From a virus: a DNA stretch of 39,805 nt. Location of the stretch: the IMG/VR virus record IMGVR_UViG_3300029827_000042, positions 1-39,805 of that record; one strand, given 5' to 3'. The position numbers and the translations under genes are program-made. This document shows, in pieces, positions 30,763 through 37,283 of the stretch (the first letter of the stretch is position 1; each line of letters opens with the position of its first letter). Below the pieces are notes generated by a model. The model worked only from the letters and a program-made list of their open reading frames with translations, searched no databases and was not told where the DNA came from.

Positions 30763-31053
30763 TTATTTCATAGCAAATTCATCAGCATGAGTACCGGACC
30801 ATTCACTATCATAGTATCCTTGTCCTGGGATATCTTGACATTCTTCAACCCATTCTTCGTCTGTCATCTCTTCTTCACTCTTAGCCATGAGACAAGCACT
30901 AACAGAAGCTCTGTAAGCCATAGCAGCACCGTGATATCCTGTGTGTCTTACATTATCATCTTTGTGTAAAGCGGATTCTGGAAAAGTGTAGTTAAATTGA
31001 CAGCTTGTTAAGAGCAGCGTCCCTGCTGCAATAATAAAATTGTGTATTTTCAT
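30763..31053 (-). CDS. Predicted lipoprotein, unknown
   Basis: A 96-residue protein with signal peptide MKIHNFIIAAGTLLLTSC (lipobox LTSC, Cys18). The mature part has Cys in SACLMAKSEEE and VEECQDI and is acidic. It overlaps the upstream beta-barrel-like gene by one base, so the two are co-translated. A role in masking or altering the host surface is inference from the cassette. Confidence 0.6.
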   Translation of the reverse strand: MKIHNFIIAAGTLLLTSCQFNYTFPESALHKDDNVRHTGYHGAAMAYRASVSACLMAKSEEEMTDEEWVEECQDIPGQGYYDSEWSGTHADEFAMK

Positions 31054-31475
31054 TAATATTTTACTCCATATCTAACTTTTAAGTTTGGTACGGCGTTGAA
31101 ATACTTAGAAGAAAAGATGTCTTCTTGCAACGATAATTCCACAAAAGAATCATGAAAATCTTTTCCCAAAACGATTCCAGCTCCAGTGTTCGTTTCGCTT
31201 TTGAATCTATCAGCTTTGAAGTGGTTTATGTGGATAGATGGCCCAAAATAATAATCTTCATATAAAAGTCTAAAAGATGCTTTTGCTTCAAAAATGGTAG
31301 TGATATTAGAGAAGGATAGATTCGCGTTCAAATCTAATTTTCCGATTTCTACATCTTCGAGATAACCGATTCCGATGTTTGGGATCATAATGTATGGTCC
31401 GGCTCCTATGCTCAAATACGTTTCTGCGCATAGTGGCGATGTCATTATAGCTAATAGTAGTGCTAGTTTTTTCAT
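31053..31475 (-). CDS. Outer-membrane beta-barrel-like protein
   Basis: A 140-residue protein with signal peptide MKKLALLLAIMTSPLCA and alternating short beta strands (TYLSIGAGPYIMIPNIGIGY, YYFGPSIHINHF), ending VPNLKVRYGVKY with an aromatic penultimate position suited to barrel assembly. Phages such as lambda (lom) also encode outer-membrane proteins. It may block superinfection or alter host adhesion. Family not identified; the barrel call is from the strand pattern. Confidence 0.6.
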   Translation of the reverse strand: MKKLALLLAIMTSPLCAETYLSIGAGPYIMIPNIGIGYLEDVEIGKLDLNANLSFSNITTIFEAKASFRLLYEDYYFGPSIHINHFKADRFKSETNTGAGIVLGKDFHDSFVELSLQEDIFSSKYFNAVPNLKVRYGVKY

Positions 31476-31510
31476 TACAGCTCCTTTGGGTTAGTGTAAT
31501 TGATACCGAA

Positions 31511-31708
31511 TTACTTGGTATGCGGTACAGTTTGCCTGAGCTTCTCAATTTCTGACAAGGGTCTTTTCTTATTTAGGCACGATTTACAAGTTGCTCTGCA
31601 TTTCCCATAACTTTTGTAGTTCTTAAGAAATTCGTGGACAATTTTTTCTTCCCTACAATCAGAACAGATACGCGTTTCAATTTTCGGGGGATTCTGGTGA
31701 TAAGTCAA
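31511..31708 (-). CDS. Small zinc-ribbon protein with TTG start
   Basis: A 65-residue protein with ICSDCREEKIVHEF and CRATCKSCLNKK, a Cys-x2-Cys pair set common in small phage proteins related to HNH-associated zinc ribbons. The start is TTG at 31708 with GGGAG correctly spaced. It overlaps the upstream lipoprotein by 32 bases. A similar protein is encoded at 34160. Confidence 0.5.
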   Translation of the reverse strand: MTYHQNPPKIETRICSDCREEKIVHEFLKNYKSYGKCRATCKSCLNKKRPLSEIEKLRQTVPHTK

Positions 31709-31901
31709 TTTCTACTCCCAATTCGTTTTCTATTAGTTCTTCTACAATTTCTTCAAAAATATTGTCTTGATCCCATCCATAATTTTCTTCTAATTGCTCT
31801 ACGGGGGATCTCTCACAACTGAAAATAAATATGCAAACGATTAAGAGCGCTGCAAAACATGTCATGGCAATATTCTTCTTCGCGAAAAATGGTTCTTTCA
31901 A
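31677..31901 (-). CDS. Predicted acidic lipoprotein with TTG start
   Basis: A 74-residue protein with a membrane segment TCFAALLIVCIFIFSC (lipobox-like IFSC) followed by an acidic tail (ERSPVEQLEENYGWDQDN; IDLSPESPEN). The start is TTG preceded by a strong AAGGAGATAG. The tail resembles small phage lipoproteins of unknown role. It could act at the envelope at lysis, but no spanin features are proven. Confidence 0.55.
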   Translation of the reverse strand: MKEPFFAKKNIAMTCFAALLIVCIFIFSCERSPVEQLEENYGWDQDNIFEEIVEELIENELGVEIDLSPESPEN

Positions 31902-31903
31902 AA

Positions 31904-31966
31904 CTATCTCCTTGGGTAATTAATCAGCAAGCCAATAATAAATCCAAAGAGGAACAGAAGAGCCAT
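31904..31966 (-). CDS. Possible 20-residue membrane peptide
   Basis: An ORF encoding MALLFLFGFIIGLLINYPRR fills the gap between the ERF gene and the lipoprotein. It is one hydrophobic span with a basic end. No ribosome-binding site is visible and its stop lies in the next gene's ribosome site. Weak support. Confidence 0.25.
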   Translation of the reverse strand: MALLFLFGFIIGLLINYPRR

Positions 31967-31980
31967 TAAAATCGAAATTA

Positions 31981-32625
31981 TTACTTGGAAACAAATGGCT
32001 CTTTCCATTTAAGGAATTTCTCCATGAAATTATCAGGGTTTTCATTATATTTGCTAATAATTTCTTGATAAGGTATTTCGTATTTTTCATGTACTTGTTT
32101 TACATACTTTTCCATATCCCTGGAAGTAGCATCATCATATTTCATAAGAAATTGCGCAAGGGATTCCTGATTTTTCGCGGATTCAATTCTCTTTTGCTCT
32201 TCTGGTGAAACGTAATCAATGTTATCTTTTTCCACATCATCGCCAGTTTCAAGACAGAATGTTTTGAGCAATCCATATTTGAAAGCATAAGAGATAGCTT
32301 TTCCCACACCTTTGTCTTGTCCATCGATACCATATCCCGGAAAAGACACTGATACACGATCTTCTGGATGGTCGATATTCACAAACGACATTACTAGAGT
32401 GATAGACGTTCGATTACCATCTTGTTGGATATCGGTTACGGATGTCATTAAAACAATTCCGTTATTTACTAGGGGATCGTGTAAAGCTTTTGATACAGCA
32501 TCATGAGTAACATATTTATATTTTGTATTAAATTTTGGCATGTCAACTGTAGCGCCTTTATTGACTCCTTTTACTTCCTTCATAACATTGTGTAATCTTT
32601 GATAGATGTTTTTCTTATCTGTCAT
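31981..32625 (-). CDS. erf: ERF-family single-strand annealing protein
   Basis: A 214-residue protein of the ERF recombinase family. Hallmarks are YKYVTHDAVSKALHDPLV, the long GIDGQDKGVGKAISYAFKYG and LLKTFCLETGDDVE. ERF binds single-stranded DNA and promotes annealing, used in phage recombination and genome circularisation. The ATG at 32625 is preferred because GGAGATTTAT precedes it. It works with the PD-(D/E)XK nuclease two genes upstream. Confidence 0.9.
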   Translation of the reverse strand: MTDKKNIYQRLHNVMKEVKGVNKGATVDMPKFNTKYKYVTHDAVSKALHDPLVNNGIVLMTSVTDIQQDGNRTSITLVMSFVNIDHPEDRVSVSFPGYGIDGQDKGVGKAISYAFKYGLLKTFCLETGDDVEKDNIDYVSPEEQKRIESAKNQESLAQFLMKYDDATSRDMEKYVKQVHEKYEIPYQEIISKYNENPDNFMEKFLKWKEPFVSK

Positions 32626-32770
32626 ATAAATCTCCATAAAATAATTGGCTTGTACTTCTAAAATCTTCTTTATCTCTGCGACTCATCTCATTCAGTGTAA
32701 ACTCGAAATCTGGTTCACTTTTTCTTGGCTCTTCTTTTTCCTTTTCTTCCGTAGAAATATTTATAGACAT
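32615..32770 (-). CDS. Small charged protein in recombination operon
   Basis: A 51-residue Glu/Lys/Arg-rich protein (MSINISTEEKEKEEPRKSEP; FTLNEMSRRDKEDFRS) with a near-perfect ribosome site GGAGGTGATCG before the ATG. It overlaps the nuclease C-terminus upstream and the ERF start downstream, so its expression is tied to both. Possibly a small recombination cofactor. Confidence 0.6.
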   Translation of the reverse strand: MSINISTEEKEKEEPRKSEPDFEFTLNEMSRRDKEDFRSTSQLFYGDLYDR

Positions 32771-33260
32771 CGATCACCTCCGTGAGTAACTTCATATTCT
32801 CTTTGTATAAGTATTGCTTCGGTTCGGATCCATCTCTACCGACCTTCAAGAACATTATTCCCTTAACATCATAACCTGCCTGCTTCGCTAGATAAGAGTA
32901 CGCGGTTCCCTGAAGTAACCAGGACTTAGATTCGCGCTGTGAGGTCTTTAAATCGACTATGATGCATCCTCCAGGCTCTTTAACTATGAAATCTATCTGT
33001 CCGGTGATTCCGAGCTTTGGACAATAGAGTCTTTTCTCTACTTCGGCGAAGTTTTTTCCACGACCAAACCATTTCTTAAACGAATCAACATATCCCTGGT
33101 ACTCTTCCGGAAGATCCCATCCATCGATTCCCTTGGCTATACCTTCGCAAGCTTTGTGGACTCTCGTTCCTCGTACGCATGCATTTTCTAGAACTTGCTT
33201 ATCGACATATTGCATCCCGCTGAAAGGGCTAAGAATTTCGGTGACTCTTAAATATTCCAT
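32715..33260 (-). CDS. PD-(D/E)XK (RecB/Cas4-like) exonuclease
   Basis: A 181-residue nuclease. RGTRVHKACEG (His35) is the RecB-family N-terminal motif; GITGQIDFIV gives the first acidic residue (Asp90); IIVDLKTSQ gives Asp103-x-Lys105 and the QxxxY-type region follows (LLQGTAYSYLAKQAGYD). It probably resects DNA ends to provide single strands for ERF. The start overlaps the stop codon of the upstream gene by one base. Confidence 0.82.
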   Translation of the reverse strand: MEYLRVTEILSPFSGMQYVDKQVLENACVRGTRVHKACEGIAKGIDGWDLPEEYQGYVDSFKKWFGRGKNFAEVEKRLYCPKLGITGQIDFIVKEPGGCIIVDLKTSQRESKSWLLQGTAYSYLAKQAGYDVKGIMFLKVGRDGSEPKQYLYKENMKLLTEVIDVYKYFYGRKGKRRAKKK

Positions 33261-33514
33261 TAATCTACCACTCTTTTCCAGTGTGTTACTTCTTCGCTGT
33301 TATCATATTTGTAGCCATCCCAAGAACTACCTTGAAACCAACCCATTTTACAGGTGTCTCCGATCTTCATTTTCACTAAATCAAAGCTTTCAGGTAAGAA
33401 ATCCTTGCAATCAGCCCAACCATTTGAATCCATGATTACGGATGGATAAGAGAACTTCCTCTTTTTTATTTCTCCATCGACTTCGATTTCATACATTTGA
33501 CCAACCTGCTTCAT
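33260..33514 (-). CDS. First gene of recombination operon, unknown
   Basis: An 84-residue protein beginning MKQVGQMYEIEVDGEIKKRK, with a beta-rich middle (KMGWFQGSSWDGYKYD) and the ending THWKRVVD. AAGGAATTTT precedes the ATG. It leads the - strand operon of nuclease, ERF and envelope genes and might be a regulator or accessory of the nuclease. Confidence 0.55.
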   Translation of the reverse strand: MKQVGQMYEIEVDGEIKKRKFSYPSVIMDSNGWADCKDFLPESFDLVKMKIGDTCKMGWFQGSSWDGYKYDNSEEVTHWKRVVD

Positions 33515-33546
33515 TTATAAAATTCCTTCGCAAAGTTCAATTTAGA

Positions 33547-33568
33547 ATTATATTAAGTTGAAAACAAC
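33547..33568. promoter_or_regulatory. Divergent control region between recombination and regulator genes
   Basis: The 106-bp AT-rich gap between divergent genes holds a - strand TATAAT (33547-33552) without a good -35, and an inverted repeat GTTG-AAAA-CAAC (33557-33568) beside it. The repeat is a plausible operator for one of the winged-helix genes downstream. Confidence 0.35.
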
Positions 33569-33620
33569 AAAAAAATTTATTTTTATTCACCAAACCTTTA
33601 GATATATGACGAGGTGATCA

Positions 33621-33890
33621 ATGAATAAATCAATACCATTAGAAATTATCGATCAAATTGGCAGACATTGCCCAAGAGCTATTTCCTGTTATGTAATCTG
33701 TTTGGGAAGAGCGGATGCTGACCACAATGTTGTTTTCAGAAGAGAGGAAATTACAACGGGTCTATCTGAAAGTTATTGCAAATTTAAGAATGATTTAAGG
33801 GCTTTGGCTCGTGAAGGCCTCCTTGAATGGCATGAGATGGGATATTATTTACATGTAACATTGGCAGAAATTGATGTCACAGACGTATAA
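33621..33890 (+). CDS. Winged-helix-like small regulator
   Basis: An 89-residue protein. The central part RREEITTGLSESYCKFKNDL, followed by RALAREGLLEW and a beta wing (GYYLHVTLAE), looks like a winged helix-turn-helix. It is transcribed divergently from the recombination operon, the usual site for a switch regulator. GAGGTGATCA precedes the ATG. Regulatory function is inferred. Confidence 0.55.
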   Translation: MNKSIPLEIIDQIGRHCPRAISCYVICLGRADADHNVVFRREEITTGLSESYCKFKNDLRALAREGLLEWHEMGYYLHVTLAEIDVTDV

Positions 33891-34179
33891 ATGTTGTAGT
33901 TTTTGTTATGAAGACCTACAAAGTGTAGATCCTGAGCTGGCTATGTTCTGGCTCAATCTTTGTGGAAAAAGTCTTAAGAACCGAGGTTTTTATGATTTTA
34001 GCATCAACACAAAATTCAAAAACGATTTAGAGAAGCTTGAGCAATATGACTTTGTGACAATGCATGAGACTGACACTGAGCTTATCGCACGGGTTGAGGG
34101 ATTGGCGATTGATGGTGAATTTGTGCCGGCTTTCTGCATCAATCATGAGGATCATGACTATGAAAAAGATCATTTGTAA
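33874..34179 (+). CDS. Winged-helix-like protein with Cys motif, relative of 33621
   Basis: A 101-residue protein, MSQTYKCCSFCYEDLQSVDP, with YDFSINTKFKNDLEKLEQYD and FVTMHET matching the helix-turn-helix and wing layout of the upstream gene. It also has a CCSFC knuckle. It overlaps the upstream gene by 17 bases and is probably an ancient tandem duplicate. A TTG one codon upstream is possible. Confidence 0.5.
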   Translation: MSQTYKCCSFCYEDLQSVDPELAMFWLNLCGKSLKNRGFYDFSINTKFKNDLEKLEQYDFVTMHETDTELIARVEGLAIDGEFVPAFCINHEDHDYEKDHL

Positions 34180-34345
34180 GAAGTGTGGCGAGGCAAAAAA
34201 AGAGAATGAGTTTTATATCTGCGTGACTCGCGGATATGAGCATAGAAAATCGTCTTGTAAAATCTGTTTCAATAGAGAAAAGGGGTTGAAGAAGATGAGA
34301 AAAGATTATCTTAAACTATTAAAAGAAAACAACTTAGAGGTATAA
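34160..34345 (+). CDS. Small zinc-ribbon protein
   Basis: A 61-residue protein MKKIICKKCGEAKKENEFYI followed by SSCKICFNREKGLKK. Two Cys-x2-Cys knuckles (CKKC, CKIC) form a zinc ribbon of the type also encoded at 31511. The start is internal to an open frame and overlaps the previous gene by 20 bases. Probably nucleic-acid binding. Confidence 0.6.
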   Translation: MKKIICKKCGEAKKENEFYICVTRGYEHRKSSCKICFNREKGLKKMRKDYLKLLKENNLEV

Positions 34346-34346
34346 A

Positions 34347-34664
34347 ATGTCAGACAAGATCACGGTAACTAATATAAAAATGAAAAACCAAGGCTCACTA
34401 ATTCTTCAATGCGACGTGATCATTCACCCATGGAAAATGACGATGAAAGAGATAAAATATTTTGTCAAAGGTGAGGCAAAATGGCTCGGAATGCCGTCTA
34501 GATCTTGGAAAGATGGTGATGAATGGAAAAGCATGGAGCTTACTCTTTTTCATGATGCTGAGGCTAAAGAAGCGTTTCGGGATGCTGTGATCGATAAGAT
34601 TTTAATTGAGCTTGAACAAGGCATAAAAGAAAAGATCTTATTTGATGATGATTTGCCTTTCTAA
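34347..34664 (+). CDS. SpoVG-like phage protein
   Basis: A 105-residue protein with KITVTNIKMKNQGSLILQCD, IHPWKMTMKEIKYFVKG, a WLGMPSRSWKDGDEW motif and a helical C-terminus (FRDAVIDKILIELEQG). This layout matches SpoVG-like nucleic-acid-binding proteins that occur in phage recombination regions. AGAGGTATAA precedes the ATG. The assignment is by pattern only. Confidence 0.5.
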   Translation: MSDKITVTNIKMKNQGSLILQCDVIIHPWKMTMKEIKYFVKGEAKWLGMPSRSWKDGDEWKSMELTLFHDAEAKEAFRDAVIDKILIELEQGIKEKILFDDDLPF

Positions 34665-34669
34665 AAAAA

Positions 34670-34698
34670 AGACGTTCCCCCGATGAAAAGGAACGCCT
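34670..34698 (-). terminator. Minus-strand terminator upstream of rusA
   Basis: AGACGTTCC (34670-34678) pairs with GGAACGCCT (34690-34698) with one mismatch. An eight-A run precedes it on the + strand, so on the - strand the hairpin ends in a U-run. It would end - strand transcripts that cross rusA from the serine recombinase gene. There is no T-run in the + direction. Confidence 0.6.
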
Positions 34699-34759
34699 AG
34701 GAGAACACGATGTTGAATACGTGTTAAGATATTTATACCACAACTCTAAGAGGCAATCA

Positions 34760-35329
34760 ATGAAAATTACTATTCCAGGCAATCCCATTCCACAAGCGCG
34801 GCCAAGATATCATATTTCCACGAAAGGTAATGTCATGGTATATGATCCACAGTCCAGAGATAAAGTTATCACTAAACGCTTACTAGCTAAGAAAATTGAT
34901 AATCATTTTCCAGATCTTGAGCCTTTAGAAGTTGCTGACATTGGTCTCACATTCTATATGAAGATTCCTAAGAGTCTGCGAAAAGCGGATCGACTACTCG
35001 CAGAAGCTGAGCAATTGCGACATACGACTAAGCCCGATTGTGATAACTTGGTTAAGTATGTTTTAGATTGCTTAACAGATACTTTCTTAAAAGATGACAA
35101 TGGAGTCAATTTGACATATGTCAAAAAGATATACAGCACATATCCGCGGGTGGAAATTGAGATCAATCATGGAGTGCGTGATCTCTCGAAAATTCTCTTT
35201 CAAGATGCATTGCCCGACTCGAAAGAATCCGGTGAATTGCGGCGTGAGTCCAAGGTTTTCTGGAACGGCTTGGAACTTTCCGACTGTTCAGAACTTCAGC
35301 GGTGCGCCTATATGAAAGACCATCATTGA
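34760..35329 (+). CDS. rusA: RusA-family Holliday junction resolvase with long tail
   Basis: A 189-residue protein. RusA hallmarks: MKITIPGNPIPQARPRYH, VMVYDPQSRDK, KPDCDNLVKYVLDCLTD (catalytic-type Asp93, Asp95, Asp103) and FLKDDN (Asp112). The core ends near residue 136 (PRVEIEIN); about 50 further residues are unlike the family and are encoded opposite the end of the serine recombinase gene. It cuts branched DNA during recombination and packaging. AAGAGG precedes the ATG at 34760. Confidence 0.88.
   Translation: MKITIPGNPIPQARPRYHISTKGNVMVYDPQSRDKVITKRLLAKKIDNHFPDLEPLEVADIGLTFYMKIPKSLRKADRLLAEAEQLRHTTKPDCDNLVKYVLDCLTDTFLKDDNGVNLTYVKKIYSTYPRVEIEINHGVRDLSKILFQDALPDSKESGELRRESKVFWNGLELSDCSELQRCAYMKDHH
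35159..35185. repeat. Inverted repeat at the rusA/recombinase overlap
   Basis: GAGATCA (35159-35165) and TGATCTC (35179-35185) flank 13 bases and include the recombinase stop codon. The same stem core occurs in the hairpin at 5668-5694, also at a convergent gene end. No T-run follows. It could be a weak terminator or a recombination site. Confidence 0.4.
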
Positions 35330-35900
35330 ACTTTATTGTGTTCATGATCTTGATGATCTCTTGTTCTGCTTCACAACGCACAAGAAACTTCCCTAAGGCT
35401 TTATAGCCATACGGGATGTACCCAACTCGCTCCCCTCTTCTTATCTTTGCTTGTAGGGCTTTAGAAACGTTTTCTCGGATTCCTGCCAAATTATCTTCAG
35501 CAATAGCCCCCATAATCGTAGTCATAAGCTTGGCTGTGCGTCCTTCGCCGTAAATTGTCGGTTCTGTAGCTGACATAGCGGTAGCTTTCTTTTTTGCAAT
35601 ACGGGATTGAATCTGTACTTGCTTCTCAACGGAACGCACTAGACGCGAGGAGTTCCAGACTATGAAAATATCTCCGGGCTTCAATGCGTCAATAGCCTCC
35701 AATAGAACAGGTCTTTTGCTTAGCTCCCAATCACTCGTGACATTGCTCTCATGAAAAAACTGGATTTCAGCGCTTCCAATCTTGTTTCGGATCTCTTGTT
35801 CTTGCACTTCATGAGAAAGAGAGTCCAAAACTTCTACAATATTCCCGTCTTTGTCTTTAGTCTTGATTTTCGAAACTCGTGTTAATCCAACGTATTTCAT
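35163..35900 (-). CDS. Serine recombinase (resolvase/invertase family)
   Basis: A 245-residue serine recombinase. The catalytic domain starts YVGLTRVS (Arg8, nucleophile Ser10) and contains RPVLLEAIDALKPGDIFIVW and SSRLVRS; helix E-like region (TTIMGAIAEDNLAGIRENV) and a C-terminal DNA-binding part with RRGERVGYIPYGYKALG and YRRTAEVLNSRKVPSRSRKP. It is larger than simple resolvases and smaller than serine integrases. It could resolve multimers, invert DNA or integrate. AAGGAG precedes the ATG. The 3' end overlaps rusA by 167 bases. Confidence 0.88.
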   Translation of the reverse strand: MKYVGLTRVSKIKTKDKDGNIVEVLDSLSHEVQEQEIRNKIGSAEIQFFHESNVTSDWELSKRPVLLEAIDALKPGDIFIVWNSSRLVRSVEKQVQIQSRIAKKKATAMSATEPTIYGEGRTAKLMTTIMGAIAEDNLAGIRENVSKALQAKIRRGERVGYIPYGYKALGKFLVRCEAEQEIIKIMNTIKFNDGLSYRRTAEVLNSRKVPSRSRKPWTHAAIHRILSSRAMHLEREFSRDHALHD

Positions 35901-35914
35901 CGTGTTCTCCTTTA

Positions 35915-36178
35915 TTATTGTGTTTTTTTCGCTTCTTTTTCGAATTCTTCCATACTTTCCTTGAGCTTAATCATCATGTTAACAAATGATTCCATCTCCC
36001 TATGTAAGTGTTGACATACTACGCCGTAAATCTCGTGTGCATTTCTCTGCCTTTCATCCTCAACAAGGGCTATTGAAGTTCTCATTAACAATCCAATCAG
36101 CATAACATTTTCTTTTTCGTCTTTATATATTTCTAGCCCTTCGTTCAGTGCTTCGATTATCTTTAGTTTCTTCTCCAA
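35915..36178 (-). CDS. Small helical protein with TTG start
   Basis: An 87-residue protein, KKLKIIEALNEGLEIYKDEK, ending in a charged helix (KLKESMEEFEKEAKKTQ). The start is TTG at 36178 with a strong AAGGAGG seven bases upstream. It overlaps the previous gene by 56 bases in another frame. It lies upstream of the recombinase in the same operon. Function unknown. Confidence 0.5.
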   Translation of the reverse strand: MEKKLKIIEALNEGLEIYKDEKENVMLIGLLMRTSIALVEDERQRNAHEIYGVVCQHLHREMESFVNMMIKLKESMEEFEKEAKKTQ

Positions 36179-36431
36179 GTAATACCTCCTTAAGGTCTTT
36201 TACGGTTTCTTCCCATGTTTTTTCTGTGCGCTCGCCAACTAAACGGACTTGATCCGCTAGCGAAATCAATACCTTCTTGCAATTCCAATCTATCGTTTCG
36301 GATAGTTCGGTTTCGTCAATATTTAAAATACCACTATTGCGGACCGTTTCTTGCTCTTCCTGTAAGAGTTGAATCATAACAGCTAGCTTGCCCAGATTCA
36401 AAAGATAAGATTCTAAACTATTCAGCTTCAT
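36123..36431 (-). CDS. Hypothetical helical protein
   Basis: A 102-residue protein beginning MKLNSLESYLLNLGKLAVMI with predicted long helices. GAGG precedes the ATG, which overlaps the stop region of the upstream gene. Expression appears tied into the - strand operon leading to the recombinase. No family recognised. Confidence 0.55.
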   Translation of the reverse strand: MKLNSLESYLLNLGKLAVMIQLLQEEQETVRNSGILNIDETELSETIDWNCKKVLISLADQVRLVGERTEKTWEETVKDLKEVLLGEETKDNRSTERRARNI

Positions 36432-36636
36432 AAATAACCTCAGTTTGTCGAGGTCTCAGCACTTTAATATTATGTCCTAGTGTCTCAAGCTTCTTAAGAT
36501 CCTCTATTGTGAATACTTTTCGGCTTCCGCTTCCAGAGCTAAACATACTAATCATAAGTTTAGCCTCTAGGTTGTCCGGATAATATCCGTCACGCCCACA
36601 AATATTTTTGTATTTTACAATTAATTCTTGTGCCAT
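36418..36636 (-). CDS. Hypothetical small protein
   Basis: A 72-residue protein MAQELIVKYKNICGRDGYYP with a segment FTIEDLKKLETLGHNIKVLR that could be a small helix-turn-helix. AAAGGAG precedes the ATG. First gene of the group leading to the serine recombinase. Function unknown. Confidence 0.55.
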   Translation of the reverse strand: MAQELIVKYKNICGRDGYYPDNLEAKLMISMFSSGSGSRKVFTIEDLKKLETLGHNIKVLRPRQTEVIYEAE

Positions 36637-36726
36637 TTTACTCCTTTATGTTATGTTTTTATTCCTATGTTAAGTAGTTTTATGCGAAAACCGGGCGATC
36701 CTTTGGTTTAAGTCAGCCCAGTTTTA

Positions 36727-36752
36727 CCCCTCTTTAAAAAGAGGGGTTTTTT
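36727..36752 (+). terminator. Perfect hairpin terminator between minus-strand genes
   Basis: CCCCTCTTT (36727-36735) and AAAGAGGGG (36738-36746) form a perfect 9-bp stem with a two-base DNA spacer, followed by six T in the + direction. On the - strand it follows the stop codon of 36751-37146 but ends in TAAAAC, so it is a weaker terminator there. The strong orientation points to an unseen + strand transcript. Confidence 0.75.
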
Positions 36753-37146
36753 ATTCCTCGTCACTAGCAATTCTATTATCCATGCAGTAGCCAAGATACT
36801 CGTTGATCCTGAGCTGTAAGTATCTGTCAAGTTTATTCCATACTCTACACGCCATTTCAGATGGTACCCTGTACTCTAGAGCGCTGACAGCTATGAAAAG
36901 CCAAGCATGGCGGTTCATACGATTATTACGTATAACATCCTTAGCAGTGACATATGACCCGAAACCGTAACATCCTTCAAGCAACCAATCCGCACTATCA
37001 ATAAATTGCTTCAAATGGTTTTCCAAGATATCAATTAAATTATCTCGATTCTCTTTTCTCTCTGCGAGTGGTAACTTTTTAAGGTCTTGCAATTGAATTT
37101 GAAAATTTCCACGTTCAATTGATTCGTGTTGTTCTAATGTTCTCAT
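36751..37146 (-). CDS. Hypothetical protein, unknown
   Basis: A 131-residue protein starting MRTLEQHESIERGNFQIQLQ, helical, with SYVTAKDVIRNNRMNRHAW and LDRYLQLRINEYLGYCMDNR. A duplicated promoter-leader unit precedes it, with AAAGGAG before the ATG. A regulatory role is possible. No family recognised. Confidence 0.6.
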   Translation of the reverse strand: MRTLEQHESIERGNFQIQLQDLKKLPLAERKENRDNLIDILENHLKQFIDSADWLLEGCYGFGSYVTAKDVIRNNRMNRHAWLFIAVSALEYRVPSEMACRVWNKLDRYLQLRINEYLGYCMDNRIASDEE

Positions 37147-37179
37147 CGTGTGTTCTCCTTTGGTTTTTGTTATGGTATC

Positions 37180-37209
37180 ATTCTATCATACGCAAACATT
37201 ATAACGCAA
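37180..37209 (-). promoter_or_regulatory. Minus-strand promoter P1 (duplicated unit)
   Basis: On the - strand TTGCGT (37204-37209) and TAGAAT (37180-37185) are 18 bases apart. About 70 bases, from TTGCTTGCGTTAT through GATACCATAACAAAAACC to AAAGGAG, are nearly the same as the unit at 39110-39172. The conserved GTTTGCGTATG inside the spacer may be an operator. Confidence 0.7.
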
Positions 37210-37283
37210 GCAATAAATGAATTAAATTAAAATTTTGATGAAAAAAACCTATAGGGATGTTATAAAAAAACTTGAGGTGATCC

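Noticed and set aside
35163-35900. Large serine integrase for lysogeny
   Set aside because: At 245 residues it lacks the long C-terminal zinc/coiled-coil part of large serine integrases, and no attachment core could be defined; kept as a generic serine recombinase.
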